A stretch of DNA of 64,000 nucleotides from Stenotrophomonas sp. 704A1 (GTDB taxonomy: Bacteria > Pseudomonadota > Gammaproteobacteria > Xanthomonadales > Xanthomonadaceae), in contig NZ_CP130831.1 of assembly GCF_030549525.1 (NCBI RefSeq), positions 2,939,501 through 3,003,500 on the forward strand, in the 5' to 3' direction. Positions 11,701 to 19,153 of this stretch are shown piece after piece. The notes below the pieces were generated by a model that searched no databases, had not been told where the DNA came from, and saw only the letters and a list, made by a program, of their open reading frames with translations. The first letter of the stretch is position 1. Each line of letters opens with the position of its first letter. Position numbers and translations under genes: made by a program.

Positions 11701-12258
11701 GTGGCGGATGCGGGTTTCGGTTTCCTTGCGGCGTTCCTTGTACTTGGAGATGCCGGCGGCCTCCTCCAGGTACACGCGCAGGTCTTCCGGGCGCGCCTCG
11801 ATGATCTGGCTGATCATGCCCTGCTCGATGATCGAGTAGCTGCGCGGGCCCAGGCCGGTGCCGAGGAACAGGTCGGTGATGTCGCGGCGGCGGCACTTGG
11901 TGCCGTTGAGGTAGTAGTTGCTGGAGCCGTCGCGGCTGACCGTGCGCTTGACCGAGATCTCGTTGAACGAGGCGTACTCGCCGGAAATCGTGTGGTCCGA
12001 ATTATCGAAGATCAGTTCGACGGTGGCCTGCGAGACCGGCTTGCGGGCATTGGAGCCGGAAAAGATCACGTCGGTCAGCGAGTCGCCGCGCAGGCGGCTG
12101 GCCGAACTTTCGCCCATGACCCAGCGCACGGCGTCGATGATGTTCGACTTGCCGCAGCCATTGGGCCCCACCACGCCGGTCATGTTGGTCGGCAGGTGCA
12201 GCGTGGTCGGATCGACGAAGGACTTGAAGCCGGACAGCTTGATCGTGGAAAGACGCAT
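8755..12258 (-). CDS. smc: Chromosome partition protein SMC
   Basis: A 1167-residue SMC ATPase that organises and segregates the chromosome with ScpA and ScpB. The N-terminal head has Walker A GPNGCGKSN (about residues 32-40). Long coiled coils rich in E, Q, R and L surround a hinge at about residues 510-650 (SRGLDSAARVGERLDVDAGW to DSVITQSGERLGQGW). The C-terminal head has signature SLLSGGEKAMTAVAL and Walker B CLLDEVDAPLDEAN. Full length with no frame break. A probable promoter and a perfect palindrome lie upstream. scpA and scpB are not in the window. Confidence 0.97.
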   Translation of the reverse strand: MRLSTIKLSGFKSFVDPTTLHLPTNMTGVVGPNGCGKSNIIDAVRWVMGESSASRLRGDSLTDVIFSGSNARKPVSQATVELIFDNSDHTISGEYASFNEISVKRTVSRDGSSNYYLNGTKCRRRDITDLFLGTGLGPRSYSIIEQGMISQIIEARPEDLRVYLEEAAGISKYKERRKETETRIRHTRENLDRLGDLREEITKQLEHLKRQARQAEQYQALQEERRIKDAEWKALEYRGLDGRLSRLREGLSQEETRLQQLIADQREAEARIETSRVRREEAADALNAAQAEVYQVGSTLARIEQQIQHQRELSQRLHKARDETQQALSELGQHISGDEARLAVLREAVDAATPQLEALQEENEIKQEGLREAETRLADWQHRWEQHASQSSEASRAGDVERTRVDYLDKQILDADRRREALAAERAGLDLDALDEAFEQLYLQHETQKTALDELTGQVEQRKHGVSAVQEQQRSGQNELAELRRQVNGLRGRLASLETLQQAALGQEQGAAVAWLKSRGLDSAARVGERLDVDAGWENAVESALGQLIEGVLVDDPAGLVDALGELGDGRIALVADDAAELKVAPTSLAAHVRGPAAIRRLLAHLHGARDLAEAKVLQASLPDGDSVITQSGERLGQGWVRVSRTGAAEQGALLREREINELREQIEQLQSRESELEEQLAGFREQLLAAEQQREDAQRALYQAHRAVSELAGQLQGQQGKVEAARTRIDRIESELGQLQETLEINREQAREARSRLENAVNSMGDLESHRQGLEGERRQLTDARDLAREAARSVRERAHALALTLESQRAQVASLSQALERMSTQRGQLDARLGELHSQLDDGDSPVESLQASHQAALEERVRADRVLTEARTLLDGIDAELRSFEQTRHQRDEQALTQRERISQRKLDQQALVLSAETLQGAVEKAGFVLQEVMNALPDDARLGDWEQAVHQIDGRMRRLEPVNLAAIHEYGEASQRSEYLDAQHADLTTALETLEDAIRKIDRETRGRFKDTFDRVNAGVQALYPRLFGGGHAYLELTGEDLLDTGVTIMARPPGKRVSSISLLSGGEKAMTAVALVFAIFQLNPAPFCLLDEVDAPLDEANVGRLANMVKEMSEKVQFLFVSHNKATMEAAHQLSGVTMREPGVSRLVSVDLEEAARLAGAA

Positions 12259-12305
12259 AGGGGTTCCGGACTGGGGCCGACCGGGGCCGGCTGACCCGCC
12301 AAGTT

Positions 12306-12326
12306 GTTGATTCCACTGGAATCAAC
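12306..12326. promoter_or_regulatory. Perfect 21-bp palindrome in smc leader
   Basis: A 10-bp inverted repeat around a single central base: GTTGATTCCA then C then TGGAATCAAC. Two further outer base pairs match after one mismatch. With a one-base centre it is a poor RNA hairpin and looks more like a dimeric protein-binding site. It lies about 50 bp upstream of the smc start codon and downstream of the proposed promoter. The regulator is unknown. Confidence 0.55.
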
Positions 12327-12352
12327 CACATCGGGGTGGGTGTGACGCCCTG

Positions 12353-12381
12353 AGTATACCGATGTGGCCGTGTTCTACGAA
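12353..12381 (-). promoter_or_regulatory. Probable sigma70 promoter of smc-zipA
   Basis: On the minus strand TATACT (12353-12358) is separated by 17 bp from TTCGTA (12376-12381). The -10 is good and the -35 moderate. It would start transcription about 85 nt upstream of smc, just before the 21-bp palindrome. Confidence 0.4.
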
Positions 12382-12450
12382 CGCGCGTGGAACATTCCCC
12401 GGCCGGGGCGCCGCGAGGCGCGGCCGGAGGCTGCGGGCCGGGCAGCCCAC

Positions 12451-12482
12451 AAAACAAAACGGGCACCCTTGCGGGCGCCCGT
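12451..12482 (-). terminator. Rho-independent terminator of rpsF-rpsR-rplI
   Basis: On the minus strand a GC-rich stem (ACGGGCGCCC paired to GGGTGCCCGT with one G-U pair and a four-base loop) is followed by TTTTGTTTT. It lies 31 bp past the rplI stop codon, exactly where the ribosomal operon should end. Confidence 0.85.
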
Positions 12483-12512
12483 TCTGGTGACACCAGGCCT
12501 TGCGGCGTGGGA

Positions 12513-12965
12513 TCAGGCCTTTTCGGCTTCGACCACAACCTTGACGGTGGTCTCGACGTCGGCGTGCAGGTGCACCAGGACGTCGTACTCACCGATGTTG
12601 CGGAAGGCGCCTTCGCCCAGGATGACTTCGCTCTTGCTCAGCTCCAGGCCGGCAGCGGTGAAGGCATCGGCGATTTCGCGGGCGCCGACCGAGCCGTACA
12701 GCTTGCCTTCGGTCGAAGCGTTGGCGGCGATGGTCACGCTCGCGCCTTCCAGCTTGGCCTTGCGGCCTTCAGCGTCGGCGTGGATGGCCTGGGCCTTGGC
12801 TTCGTACTCGGCGCGCTTGGCTTCGAACTCGGCCTTGTTGCTCTCGGTGGCCGGCACGGCCTTGCCCTGCGGCACGAGGAAGTTGCGGCCGTAGCCCGGC
12901 TTCACGTCGACCAGGTCGCCGAGGTTGCCGAGGTTGGTGACTTTCTGCAGGAGGATCAGCTGCAT
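12513..12965 (-). CDS. rplI: 50S ribosomal protein L9
   Basis: A 150-residue L9 of the large ribosomal subunit. The N-terminal domain starts [25 protein letters not shown], with [11 protein letters not shown], then the long connecting helix ([14 protein letters not shown]), and the C-terminal domain with GKLYGSVG and [15 protein letters not shown] longer reading frame runs upstream, but the family N-terminus and a TGGAG ribosome-binding site fix the start at 12965. It is the last gene of the rpsF-rpsR-rplI operon and a strong terminator follows. The 104-bp gap after rpsR is free of other genes. Confidence 0.97.
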   Translation of the reverse strand: MQLILLQKVTNLGNLGDLVDVKPGYGRNFLVPQGKAVPATESNKAEFEAKRAEYEAKAQAIHADAEGRKAKLEGASVTIAANASTEGKLYGSVGAREIADAFTAAGLELSKSEVILGEGAFRNIGEYDVLVHLHADVETTVKVVVEAEKA

Positions 12966-13069
12966 GGTATTGCTCCAGATGAGATATTCGTTAGCGAGGC
13001 GATGCCCCGCAACAAAGGCTGTCCGAATAGCTGGCACAGCGGGGGCGGCACCGGGCCGCCCCGCCGGCA

Positions 13070-13300
13070 TCAGACGTCGTGGTTGTCGGTGTACGGAATC
13101 AGGGCCAGGAAGCGAGCGCGCTTGACGGCGGTCGCCAGCTGACGCTGGTACTTCGACTTGGTACCGGTGACGCGGCTCGGCACGATCTTGCCGTTCTCGG
13201 TCAGGTACTGGCGCAGGGTGTTGAGATCCTTGTAGTCGATCTCCTTCACACCTTCAGCCGTGAACTTGCAGAACTTGCGGCGACGGAAGAACTTGGACAT
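13070..13300 (-). CDS. rpsR: 30S ribosomal protein S18
   Basis: A 76-residue small-subunit protein that pairs with S6 on 16S rRNA. The sequence [41 protein letters not shown] and [19 protein letters not shown] is unmistakable S18. An AAGGAG ribosome-binding site overlaps the rpsF stop codon 11 bp upstream, implying translational coupling of the two partner proteins. Confidence 0.98.
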   Translation of the reverse strand: MSKFFRRRKFCKFTAEGVKEIDYKDLNTLRQYLTENGKIVPSRVTGTKSKYQRQLATAVKRARFLALIPYTDNHDV

Positions 13301-13311
13301 GGGAAGGCTCC

Positions 13312-13749
13312 TTAGGCGGCAGAAGCGGCGTCGTCGCCGGCTTCGTTGTCAGCGGTGGTGGTGGACTCGCCTTCTTCGTCGTCACGACGACGGCGCTCAC
13401 CGCGCTCCGGCTTGTCACCCTTCTCGTCCTTGCTCTTCATGATCAGCGACTGCTCGGTGTCAGCCTCGTCACGCTTGATGACCAGGTTGCGCAGCACGGC
13501 GTCGTTGAAGCGGAAGCTTTCGGTCAGCTCGTTCAGCACGGCCTGGTCGGCTTCGATGTTCAGCAGCACGTAGTGCGCCTTCACCAGGTTCTGGATCGGG
13601 TACGCCAGCTGGCGGCGGCCCCAGTCTTCCAGACGGTGGATGGTGCCGTTGCCGTTCTCGACCAGCGACTTGTAGCGCTCGATCATGGCCGGGACCTGCT
13701 CGCTCTGGTCCGGGTGGACCATGAACACGATTTCGTAATGACGACTCAT
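13312..13749 (-). CDS. rpsF: 30S ribosomal protein S6
   Basis: A 145-residue S6. The core ([67 protein letters not shown]) covers the first 100 residues. The tail is long, charged and acidic ([19 protein letters not shown], then [10 protein letters not shown]). In E. coli the S6 tail receives added glutamates from RimK; whether this one does is not shown. It is the first gene of the operon, with a strong promoter and a leader hairpin that resembles the S6:S18 autoregulatory element. Confidence 0.98.
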   Translation of the reverse strand: MSRHYEIVFMVHPDQSEQVPAMIERYKSLVENGNGTIHRLEDWGRRQLAYPIQNLVKAHYVLLNIEADQAVLNELTESFRFNDAVLRNLVIKRDEADTEQSLIMKSKDEKGDKPERGERRRRDDEEGESTTTADNEAGDDAASAA

Positions 13750-13787
13750 GTTTTTCTACCTTTCGGATGTGGCCTTGCGGCCGGACA

Positions 13788-13816
13788 GCCCCCCGCCGTT
13801 GATACCGCGGTGGGGC
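13788..13816 (-). promoter_or_regulatory. rpsF: Candidate S6:S18-binding leader hairpin of rpsF
   Basis: In the rpsF 5' leader the minus strand folds as GCCCC on the left and GGGGGC on the right, enclosing ACCG, CGGTATCAACGG and a further C. A CCG bulge next to a GC-rich stem is the feature shared by 16S rRNA helix 22 and known S6:S18 mRNA leaders. It ends about 39 nt before the start codon. The match is by eye. Confidence 0.5.
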
Positions 13817-13849
13817 AAGGGCTCCTGCCAGGGAGGCAGGAAGCCGCGC

Positions 13850-13878
13850 ATTATGGCGCAGATGGGGGTGCCGGGCAA
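13850..13878 (-). promoter_or_regulatory. Sigma70 promoter of rpsF operon
   Basis: On the minus strand TTGCCC (13873-13878) is followed after exactly 17 bp by CATAAT (13850-13855). Transcription would begin about 95 nt upstream of rpsF, giving a leader that holds a CCTGCC/GGCAGG hairpin (13824-13840) and the S6:S18-like element. Confidence 0.65.
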
Positions 13879-13906
13879 CCAGCGGGTCCAGGCAACCTGA
13901 ACCGGG

Positions 13907-14449
13907 CTACCCCAGATCCACATGAAGGCGGTGCTGGCCGCATTCCAGGCACTGGAACAGGCAGCCAATCATCTCCCCGTCCCGGCTCAGGTGTTCCAGC
14001 ACCCAGTCGGCGTCGCCCGGGTTGACCTCGGCCACGTCCGGCCGGACCTCGGCCAGGATGGGCTGGAGGTCCTCGCTGCCGGCGTAGCCGAGGAAGGCGC
14101 AGGGCCGCTCACAATGGCTGAGCCAGACCGACTGCTGCCAGGAGGCATACCCGGGCGTGCGCTCGCAGATCTCCAGCAGCAGCGGGTGGGCAATGGTCGG
14201 CGGCGGGTCGGCCGGGTCCGGCGATACCCCCTCGATATCACTCCAGCCGGTGAACTCGCCGCCGTAACTGGCTGCGGCCCTGCCATCGGCAATGCACCAC
14301 GGGCACAGGTAATCCGGGGCCAGGCAGGTGTAGAACGGCCCCCGGTAGCGCAGTGTCCGCGGCTCGCCGCAGCAGTCGCAGACCCCGTCGACGTCCTCGA
14401 AGGACAGTGCGTAGGCGTTGGGGTGATAGGTGAAAACCGGTCGTTCCAT
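13907..14449 (-). CDS. CbrC (UPF0167) family zinc-finger-like protein
   Basis: A 180-residue member of the CbrC/UPF0167 family, whose function is uncertain. Three cysteine pairs are visible: VCDCCG at about residue 22, LCPWCIADG at about 50 and QCLECGQHRLHVDLG at the C-terminus, suggesting zinc binding. The middle part has the family-typical ISPGY-like block (RTPGYASWQQSVWLSHC). The frame extends further upstream, but MERPVFTYHPNAY at 14449 with an AGGA ribosome-binding site fits the family start. It is flanked by iscA upstream and the ribosomal operon downstream, on the same strand. Confidence 0.8.
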   Translation of the reverse strand: MERPVFTYHPNAYALSFEDVDGVCDCCGEPRTLRYRGPFYTCLAPDYLCPWCIADGRAAASYGGEFTGWSDIEGVSPDPADPPPTIAHPLLLEICERTPGYASWQQSVWLSHCERPCAFLGYAGSEDLQPILAEVRPDVAEVNPGDADWVLEHLSRDGEMIGCLFQCLECGQHRLHVDLG

Positions 14450-14470
14450 CCGTGGATCCTCGCCCAGCCA

Positions 14471-14490
14471 GCGCCGGGCCACGCCCGGCG
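14471..14490. repeat. Degenerate SMAG unit, GCCGGGC type
   Basis: GCGCCGGGCC-AC-GCCCGGCG in the gap between iscA and the CbrC-family gene. The palindrome resembles the second SMAG subtype but lacks the GTAG head and has CAC in place of CAT at the centre. Confidence 0.5.
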
Positions 14491-14507
14491 GACGCCGGAG
14501 CCGGGCG

Positions 14508-14846
14508 TCAGGCCTTGTCGGCGTCGGTGGTGAAGCTTTCGCCGCAGCCACATTCGGCCGTGGCATTCGGGTTGCTGAACGTGAACGTCTCGCTCAGGCC
14601 GTGCTTGCCGAAGTCGATCACGGTGCCGTCCACCAGCGCCAGGCTCTTGGCATCGACATAGATCTTCACGCCGTCCTGGTCGAACACGGTATCGCCCTCG
14701 CGCTCGTCGCGGGCCAGGTCGGTGATGTGCCCCCAGCCGGAGCACCCGGTCTTGGTCACGCCGAAACGCAGGCCCAGCGCGCCGGGGGTCTGGGCGACGA
14801 AGCGCTGTACGCGCTCGAAGGCAATGGGGGTCAGGCTGACGGCCAT
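14508..14846 (-). CDS. iscA: Iron-sulfur cluster assembly A-type protein IscA
   Basis: A 112-residue HesB/IscA-type carrier that delivers iron or Fe-S clusters to apoproteins. The three conserved cysteines are present: TGCSGWG in the first half and CGCGESF near the C-terminus. GVKIYVDAKSLALVDGTVIDF and GLSETFTFSNPNA match the family closely. The start at 14846 (MAVSLTPIAFERV) is chosen over an upstream ATG because of the family N-terminus and a TGGAG-like site. It stands alone and divergent from asnS. The closely related ErpA and SufA are alternatives, but the C-terminal sequence is most like IscA. Confidence 0.82.
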   Translation of the reverse strand: MAVSLTPIAFERVQRFVAQTPGALGLRFGVTKTGCSGWGHITDLARDEREGDTVFDQDGVKIYVDAKSLALVDGTVIDFGKHGLSETFTFSNPNATAECGCGESFTTDADKA

Positions 14847-14871
14847 GGGGCTACTCCAGAGGTACGGGGAC

Positions 14872-14877
14872 ATTATA
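14872..14877 (-). promoter_or_regulatory. Probable -10 element of iscA
   Basis: A perfect TATAAT on the minus strand, 26 bp upstream of the iscA start codon. No good -35 is visible at the standard spacing, so activation may be needed or the site may be fortuitous. Confidence 0.35.
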
Positions 14878-14974
14878 AGGAGCCGATGCCGCGAAAAATG
14901 CCTCGCAAGCAGAACGCTGCAACCGGTAAACTCCCGTGTTCACAGATCGAGTCGATCAGCAGAGGATTCAAGTC

Positions 14975-16369
14975 ATGACGGTGGTCAGCGTTGAACATGC
15001 GCTTGCCGGGAAGATCCCGGAAGGCGGCGAAGTCACGGTACGCGGATGGGTGCGCACGGTGCGCGGTTCAGCGAATCTGGCCTTCGTGAACGTGACCGAC
15101 GGCTCCTGCTTCGCCCCGATCCAGGTGGTGGCCAGCGATGGCCTGGCCAATTTCGACGAGGTCAAGCGCCTGACCACCGGCTGCTCGCTGGTGGCCACCG
15201 GCACGCTGGTCAAGTCGCAGGGCAAGGGCCAGTCGTTCGAGATCCAGGCCAGCGCGGTCGAGGTGGTCGGCTGGGTCGAAGACCCGCTCACCTACCCCAT
15301 CCAGCCCAAGCCGATGACCCCGGAGTTCCTGCGTGAAGTGGCACACCTGCGCCCGCGCACCAACCTGTTCGGCGCCGTCACCCGCATCCGCAACTGCCTG
15401 GCCCAGGCCGTGCACCGTTTCTTCCACGAGAACGGCTTCAACTGGATCAGCACCCCGATCATCACCACCTCCGATGCCGAGGGCGCCGGGCAGATGTTCC
15501 GCGTGTCCACCCTGGACATGGTGAACCTGCCGCGCGACGCCAGCGGTGCGATCGACTTCAGCCGCGACTTCTTCGGCAAGGAAACCTTCCTGACCGTGTC
15601 CGGCCAGCTGAACGTCGAGGCCTACTGCCTGGCGCTGAGCAAGGTCTACACCTTCGGCCCGACCTTCCGCGCCGAGAACAGCCACACCACCCGCCACCTG
15701 GCGGAATTCTGGATGATCGAGCCGGAAATCGCCTTCGCCGACCTGGCCGAAGACGCACGCCTGGCCGAGGAGTTCCTGAAGTACCTGTTCCGCGCGGTGC
15801 TGAACGAGCGCGGTGACGACCTGGCCTTCATCGCCGAGCGCGTGGACAAGAACGCGATCACCAAGCTGGAAGACTTCATCAACGCACCGTTCGAGCGCAT
15901 CGACTACACCGATGCGGTCAGCCTGCTGCAGAAGTCCGGCAGGAAGTTCGACTTCCCGGTGGAATGGGGCCTGGACCTGCAGACCGAACACGAGCGCTGG
16001 CTGACCGAGGAACACGTCGGCCGCCCGGTGGTGGTGACCAACTATCCGGAACACATCAAGGCCTTCTACATGCGCCTGAACGACGACGGGAAGACCGTCG
16101 CCGCGATGGACGTGCTGGCCCCGGGCATCGGCGAGATCATCGGTGGCAGCCAGCGCGAAGAGCGCCTGGACGTGCTGGACGCGCGCATGGCCCAGTTCGG
16201 CCTGGATCGCGAACACTACAGCTGGTACCGCGATTTCCGCCGCTACGGTTCGGTGCCGCACGCCGGCTTCGGCCTGGGCTTCGAGCGCCTGGTGGTCTAC
16301 GTCTGCGGGCTGTCCAATATCCGCGATGCGATTCCCTACCCGCGCGCCCCGGGCAGCGCGGACTTCTAA
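14975..16369 (+). CDS. asnS: Asparaginyl-tRNA synthetase
   Basis: A 464-residue class IIb aminoacyl-tRNA synthetase that charges tRNA-Asn directly. An N-terminal OB-fold anticodon-binding domain ([25 protein letters not shown]) is followed by the catalytic core with [50 protein letters not shown] and motif 3 [16 protein letters not shown]. The start at 14975 follows an AGAGG site; an upstream in-frame ATG would add 13 non-conserved residues. It is the first of a run of closely spaced plus-strand genes. Confidence 0.97.
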   Translation: MTVVSVEHALAGKIPEGGEVTVRGWVRTVRGSANLAFVNVTDGSCFAPIQVVASDGLANFDEVKRLTTGCSLVATGTLVKSQGKGQSFEIQASAVEVVGWVEDPLTYPIQPKPMTPEFLREVAHLRPRTNLFGAVTRIRNCLAQAVHRFFHENGFNWISTPIITTSDAEGAGQMFRVSTLDMVNLPRDASGAIDFSRDFFGKETFLTVSGQLNVEAYCLALSKVYTFGPTFRAENSHTTRHLAEFWMIEPEIAFADLAEDARLAEEFLKYLFRAVLNERGDDLAFIAERVDKNAITKLEDFINAPFERIDYTDAVSLLQKSGRKFDFPVEWGLDLQTEHERWLTEEHVGRPVVVTNYPEHIKAFYMRLNDDGKTVAAMDVLAPGIGEIIGGSQREERLDVLDARMAQFGLDREHYSWYRDFRRYGSVPHAGFGLGFERLVVYVCGLSNIRDAIPYPRAPGSADF

Positions 16370-16399
16370 GCCCCACACGAGCACGGAGGTACGCCCCCC

Positions 16400-16699
16400 A
16401 TGACCCTGTTCTTCGCCCTCTGTTTCGTCGGCGTCGCAGTGGCCGGGTTCAGTGCCTTCGTGATCTTCTGGCCGCTGACCCTGGTGCACGTGCGCGATCG
16501 CCATCCGGCGCTTGCGCAGCGCTTCGGCAGCGGCGCCTTCCTCAAGCCCGACGCGCTGGGCTGGCTGCTGCGCCGTGATTACCGGCAGCAGCCGGACCGG
16601 TCGCTGTCGGGGCTGGCGACACCGGCCTGGGTGTCGCTGCTTACCCTGCTGACCGGACTGGGCATGGCCGCCCTGCTCTGGCTGGCCTCGCTCTGGTAG
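16400..16699 (+). CDS. Small two-helix membrane protein
   Basis: A 99-residue unrecognised inner-membrane protein. One membrane segment lies at residues 3-24 (FFALCFVGVAVAGFSAFVIFWP) and another at about 78-97 (LLTLLTGLGMAALLWLASLW). Between them is a charged loop with HPALAQRFGSGAFLKPDALGWLL and RRDYRQQPD. The layout recalls E. coli universal stress protein UspB (helix, loop with DP and GGGFF, helix), but identity is low and I would not name it so. A GGAGG ribosome-binding site lies 10 nt upstream. It sits 30 bp after asnS and 7 bp before the next gene. Confidence 0.65.
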   Translation: MTLFFALCFVGVAVAGFSAFVIFWPLTLVHVRDRHPALAQRFGSGAFLKPDALGWLLRRDYRQQPDRSLSGLATPAWVSLLTLLTGLGMAALLWLASLW

Positions 16700-16706
16700 G
16701 ACCTGC

Positions 16707-17021
16707 ATGAACGACGATACCGCCGCCCGCGACAGCTGGTGGCTCGCCAGCCTCGGCAACACCCTGATCTGGGCCCGCCTGCGGGTGCGCTCGGCCGGCA
16801 CCGCCGAAGTGCTCGACAGCGACGGCAATACGCTGAGCTATGACAGCGAGGACACCGCCCGCTCGCAGCTGTTCGACGCCGAGTTCGTCGAGTACGACGG
16901 CCTGGACGAGGAAGACGCACTGGTGCGCGGCTTCAGCCTGCACGAAGTGCAGCCGCCGCAGGCCGGCAGCGACGAGGGCCTGCGTGGCCGCATGATCCAG
17001 TCGCTGGGCGGGCGCGCCTGA
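16707..17021 (+). CDS. Small acidic hypothetical protein
   Basis: A 104-residue soluble acidic protein of unknown function. It has two tryptophan-rich N-terminal turns (RDSWWLASLGNTLIWARLRVRSAG) and then an acidic block (DSDGNTLSYDSEDTARSQLFDAEFVEYDGLDEEDALVRGF). No motif, signal or membrane segment is visible. It is packed between the two-helix membrane protein (7 bp gap) and the PaiB-like gene (7 bp gap), so it is probably translated from the same message. Codon use is like its neighbours, which supports a real gene. Confidence 0.65.
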   Translation: MNDDTAARDSWWLASLGNTLIWARLRVRSAGTAEVLDSDGNTLSYDSEDTARSQLFDAEFVEYDGLDEEDALVRGFSLHEVQPPQAGSDEGLRGRMIQSLGGRA

Positions 17022-17028
17022 CCCCAGC

Positions 17029-17676
17029 ATGTTCACCCCGCGCGCCTTCGCCGAGACCGACCTGCTCTGGCTGGACCGCCTGCTGGCGCGCGATCCGTTC
17101 GTCACGGTGCTCACCCCCGGCAGCGACGGCCTGCCGGAGCTGACCCGGATACCGGTGCTGTACCGGCGTGACGGCGAGCAGATCGAACTACGCGGCCACT
17201 GGGCCCGCGCCAACCCGCAGTCGCGCCACAACGGCGCGGCCAAGGTGCTGGTCGACGGCCCACACGGCTACGTCTCGGCCAGCTGGTATCCGGACAAGGA
17301 GCCCGCCGCGCGGGTGCCTACCTGGAACTACGCCGCCGCCGAGCTGCGTGGCACGCTGCAGACCTTCAACGATACCGATGCACTGGCCGGCCTCGTCGGC
17401 GCGATCAGCGACCGCTTCGAAGCCAGTGTCGGCCAGGCCTGGCAGTTCGATGCCACGCGTGCCGAACACGGTCCGGAGCTGCGCGCCATCGTCGGCTTCC
17501 GTTTCCAGGTCGAGCAGGTGCAGCTGAAGCTCAAGCTGAGCCAGAACCATCCCGACGCCAACCAGCAGGCCGTGATTGCCGAACTGGAACAGCTGGGCAC
17601 CGCCTCTTCCACCGAGCTGGCGCAGTGGATGCGCTGGCATCGCGAACAGACCGCCGCCGGCGACTGGACGCCTTGA
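17029..17676 (+). CDS. FMN-binding PaiB-like protein
   Basis: A 215-residue member of the PaiB family, which has a split-barrel flavin-binding fold and includes negative regulators of sporulation and protease genes in Bacillus. Typical blocks are FVTVLTPG near residue 24, GHWARANPQ, YVSASWYPDKEPAARVPTWNYAAAELRGTL and LRAIVGFRFQVEQVQLKLKLSQNHPDANQQAVIAEL, where the last is the conserved helix near the C-terminus. A regulatory role cannot be inferred here; a flavin-dependent enzyme is equally possible. It lies 7 bp after the acidic protein and 66 bp before carbonic anhydrase. Confidence 0.8.
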   Translation: MFTPRAFAETDLLWLDRLLARDPFVTVLTPGSDGLPELTRIPVLYRRDGEQIELRGHWARANPQSRHNGAAKVLVDGPHGYVSASWYPDKEPAARVPTWNYAAAELRGTLQTFNDTDALAGLVGAISDRFEASVGQAWQFDATRAEHGPELRAIVGFRFQVEQVQLKLKLSQNHPDANQQAVIAELEQLGTASSTELAQWMRWHREQTAAGDWTP

Positions 17677-17742
17677 TTGCCGCGACGACGCGTCCAGAAC
17701 GGCCGCGCCTTGCGCCCCACCCGACGTCAGGGACCACCGAAC

Positions 17743-18405
17743 ATGAAAGACATCCACAAGCTGCTGCAGAACAACCGCGACTGGGCCGACCGCATCGAGA
17801 AGGAAGACCCCGAGTTCTTCCATCAGCTGGCCAAGCAGCAGCACCCGGAGTACCTGTGGATCGGCTGCTCCGACTCGCGCGTGCCGGCCAACCAGATCAT
17901 CGGCATGGCCCCGGGTGAAGTGTTCGTGCACCGCAACGTGGCCAACGTGGTCGCCCACACCGACCTGAACTGCCTGAGCGTGGTGCAGTACGCCGTGGAC
18001 CAGCTGAAGGTGAAGCACATCCTGATCGTCGGCCATTACGGCTGCGGCGGCGTGCATGCCTGCCTGCACAACACCCGCGTCGGCCTGGCCGACAACTGGC
18101 TGCGCCACGTCGGTGACGTGATGCAGAAGCACACCGGCATCCTCGATGCGATCGAGACCGACGAGCTCAAGCACGCCCGTCTGTGCGAACTGAACGTGAT
18201 CGAGCAGGTCGCCAACCTGTGCCGCTCGACCATCGTGCAGGACGCCTGGGCCCGCGGGCAGAAGCTGATGGTGCATGGCTGGGTCTACAGCCTGAAGGAC
18301 GGACGCGTGCGCGAGATGGGCATCGACGTCGGTTCGCAGGAAGAACTGCAGCCAGCGTATGAAAAGGCCCTGTCCTACGTCCCGCGCAAGGGCAAGCGCG
18401 ACTGA
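17743..18405 (+). CDS. can: Beta-class carbonic anhydrase
   Basis: A 220-residue cytoplasmic zinc enzyme that interconverts CO2 and bicarbonate. Zinc ligands are C42, D44, H98 and C101 (in [10 protein letters not shown] and VGHYGCGGV), with the D44/R46 dyad intact. The sequence [18 protein letters not shown] and the end resemble E. coli Can over the full length. The start at 17743 is chosen for the family N-terminus and an AGGGA site about 10 nt upstream, although the frame is open further left. It lies 19 bp before the 3-hydroxyanthranilate dioxygenase gene. Confidence 0.95.
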   Translation: MKDIHKLLQNNRDWADRIEKEDPEFFHQLAKQQHPEYLWIGCSDSRVPANQIIGMAPGEVFVHRNVANVVAHTDLNCLSVVQYAVDQLKVKHILIVGHYGCGGVHACLHNTRVGLADNWLRHVGDVMQKHTGILDAIETDELKHARLCELNVIEQVANLCRSTIVQDAWARGQKLMVHGWVYSLKDGRVREMGIDVGSQEELQPAYEKALSYVPRKGKRD

Positions 18406-18424
18406 TCCCTTACGGATGACCACC

Positions 18425-18946
18425 ATGCTTGCTTCGCCGATCAACCTGCACGCCTGGATCGAGGAAAACCGCCACCTGCTGAAGCCGCCGGTGGGCAACA
18501 AGATGATCGACAACGGCGACTTCATCGTGATGGTGGTGGGTGGGCCCAACTCGCGCACCGACTACCACTACGACGAAGGCCCGGAGTGGTTCTACCAGCT
18601 CGAGGGCGAGATGGTGCTGAAGGTGCAGGAGAACGGCGCGGTGCGCGACATTCCGATCCGCGCCGGCGAGATCTTCCTGCTGCCGGGCAAGGTGCCGCAC
18701 TCGCCGCGGCGCCCGCCCGGTGGTATCGGCCTGGTGGTCGAGCGCAAGCGCCTGCCGCATGAGATGGATGGCGTGATCTGGCATTGCGAGCGCTGCAACC
18801 ACAAGCTGCACGAAGAGTATTTCCCGCTGCAGAACATCGAAACCGACCTGCCGAAGGTGTTCGCGCGTTACCACGCCAGTCTGGAACTGCGCACCTGCAG
18901 CGAGTGCGGGCACCTGGATCCGTTGCCGGCGCCCGCGGCGGGCTGA
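18425..18946 (+). CDS. nbaC: 3-hydroxyanthranilate 3,4-dioxygenase
   Basis: A 173-residue cupin dioxygenase that opens the ring of 3-hydroxyanthranilate to 2-amino-3-carboxymuconate semialdehyde, the precursor of quinolinate and NAD or the entry to degradation. Iron ligands are in [19 protein letters not shown] (His and Glu) and KVPHSP (His). The C-terminal rubredoxin-like site of bacterial enzymes is present as CERC and CSEC. The start at 18425 has GGA at 8 nt and the family N-terminus ([11 protein letters not shown]); an ATG at 18416 is possible. The gene is also called haaO. kynU and kmo follow after an SMAG-containing gap. Confidence 0.95.
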   Translation: MLASPINLHAWIEENRHLLKPPVGNKMIDNGDFIVMVVGGPNSRTDYHYDEGPEWFYQLEGEMVLKVQENGAVRDIPIRAGEIFLLPGKVPHSPRRPPGGIGLVVERKRLPHEMDGVIWHCERCNHKLHEEYFPLQNIETDLPKVFARYHASLELRTCSECGHLDPLPAPAAG

Positions 18947-18979
18947 ATCTGCGCCGGGCATTCTGGTGGCTGATGGATT

Positions 18980-19002
18980 CGCCGGGCATGGCCCGGCGCT
19001 AC
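18980..19002. repeat. SMAG unit, GCCGGGC type, reverse
   Basis: CGCCGGGC-AT-GGCCCGGCG ending in CTAC, in the gap between nbaC and kynU. A half unit (CGCCGGGCATTGCGG) follows at about 19010. Confidence 0.8.
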
Positions 19003-19059
19003 CGGCATTCGCCGGGCATTGCGGTGGCGGATGCGTCCGACGGGGCGCGGGGTCTCCAG

Positions 19060-19082
19060 GTAGCGCCGGGCCATGCCCGGCG
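19060..19082. repeat. SMAG unit, GCCGGGC type, forward
   Basis: GTAG-headed copy facing the unit at 18980-19002, forming an inverted pair about 100 bp long that ends 71 bp upstream of the kynU start codon. Confidence 0.8.
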
Positions 19083-19153
19083 AGCGCGCCGCGCGGCATC
19101 ACGCAGGCCCCAGGCGCTACACTGGCAACCCCGTTGCAGCCTGTTGCCCGACC

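Noticed and set aside
9742..12294. 850-codon open frame on the plus strand opposite smc
   Set aside because: It is the antisense frame of a high-GC gene; the smc frame has full SMC motifs and the antisense product shows none.
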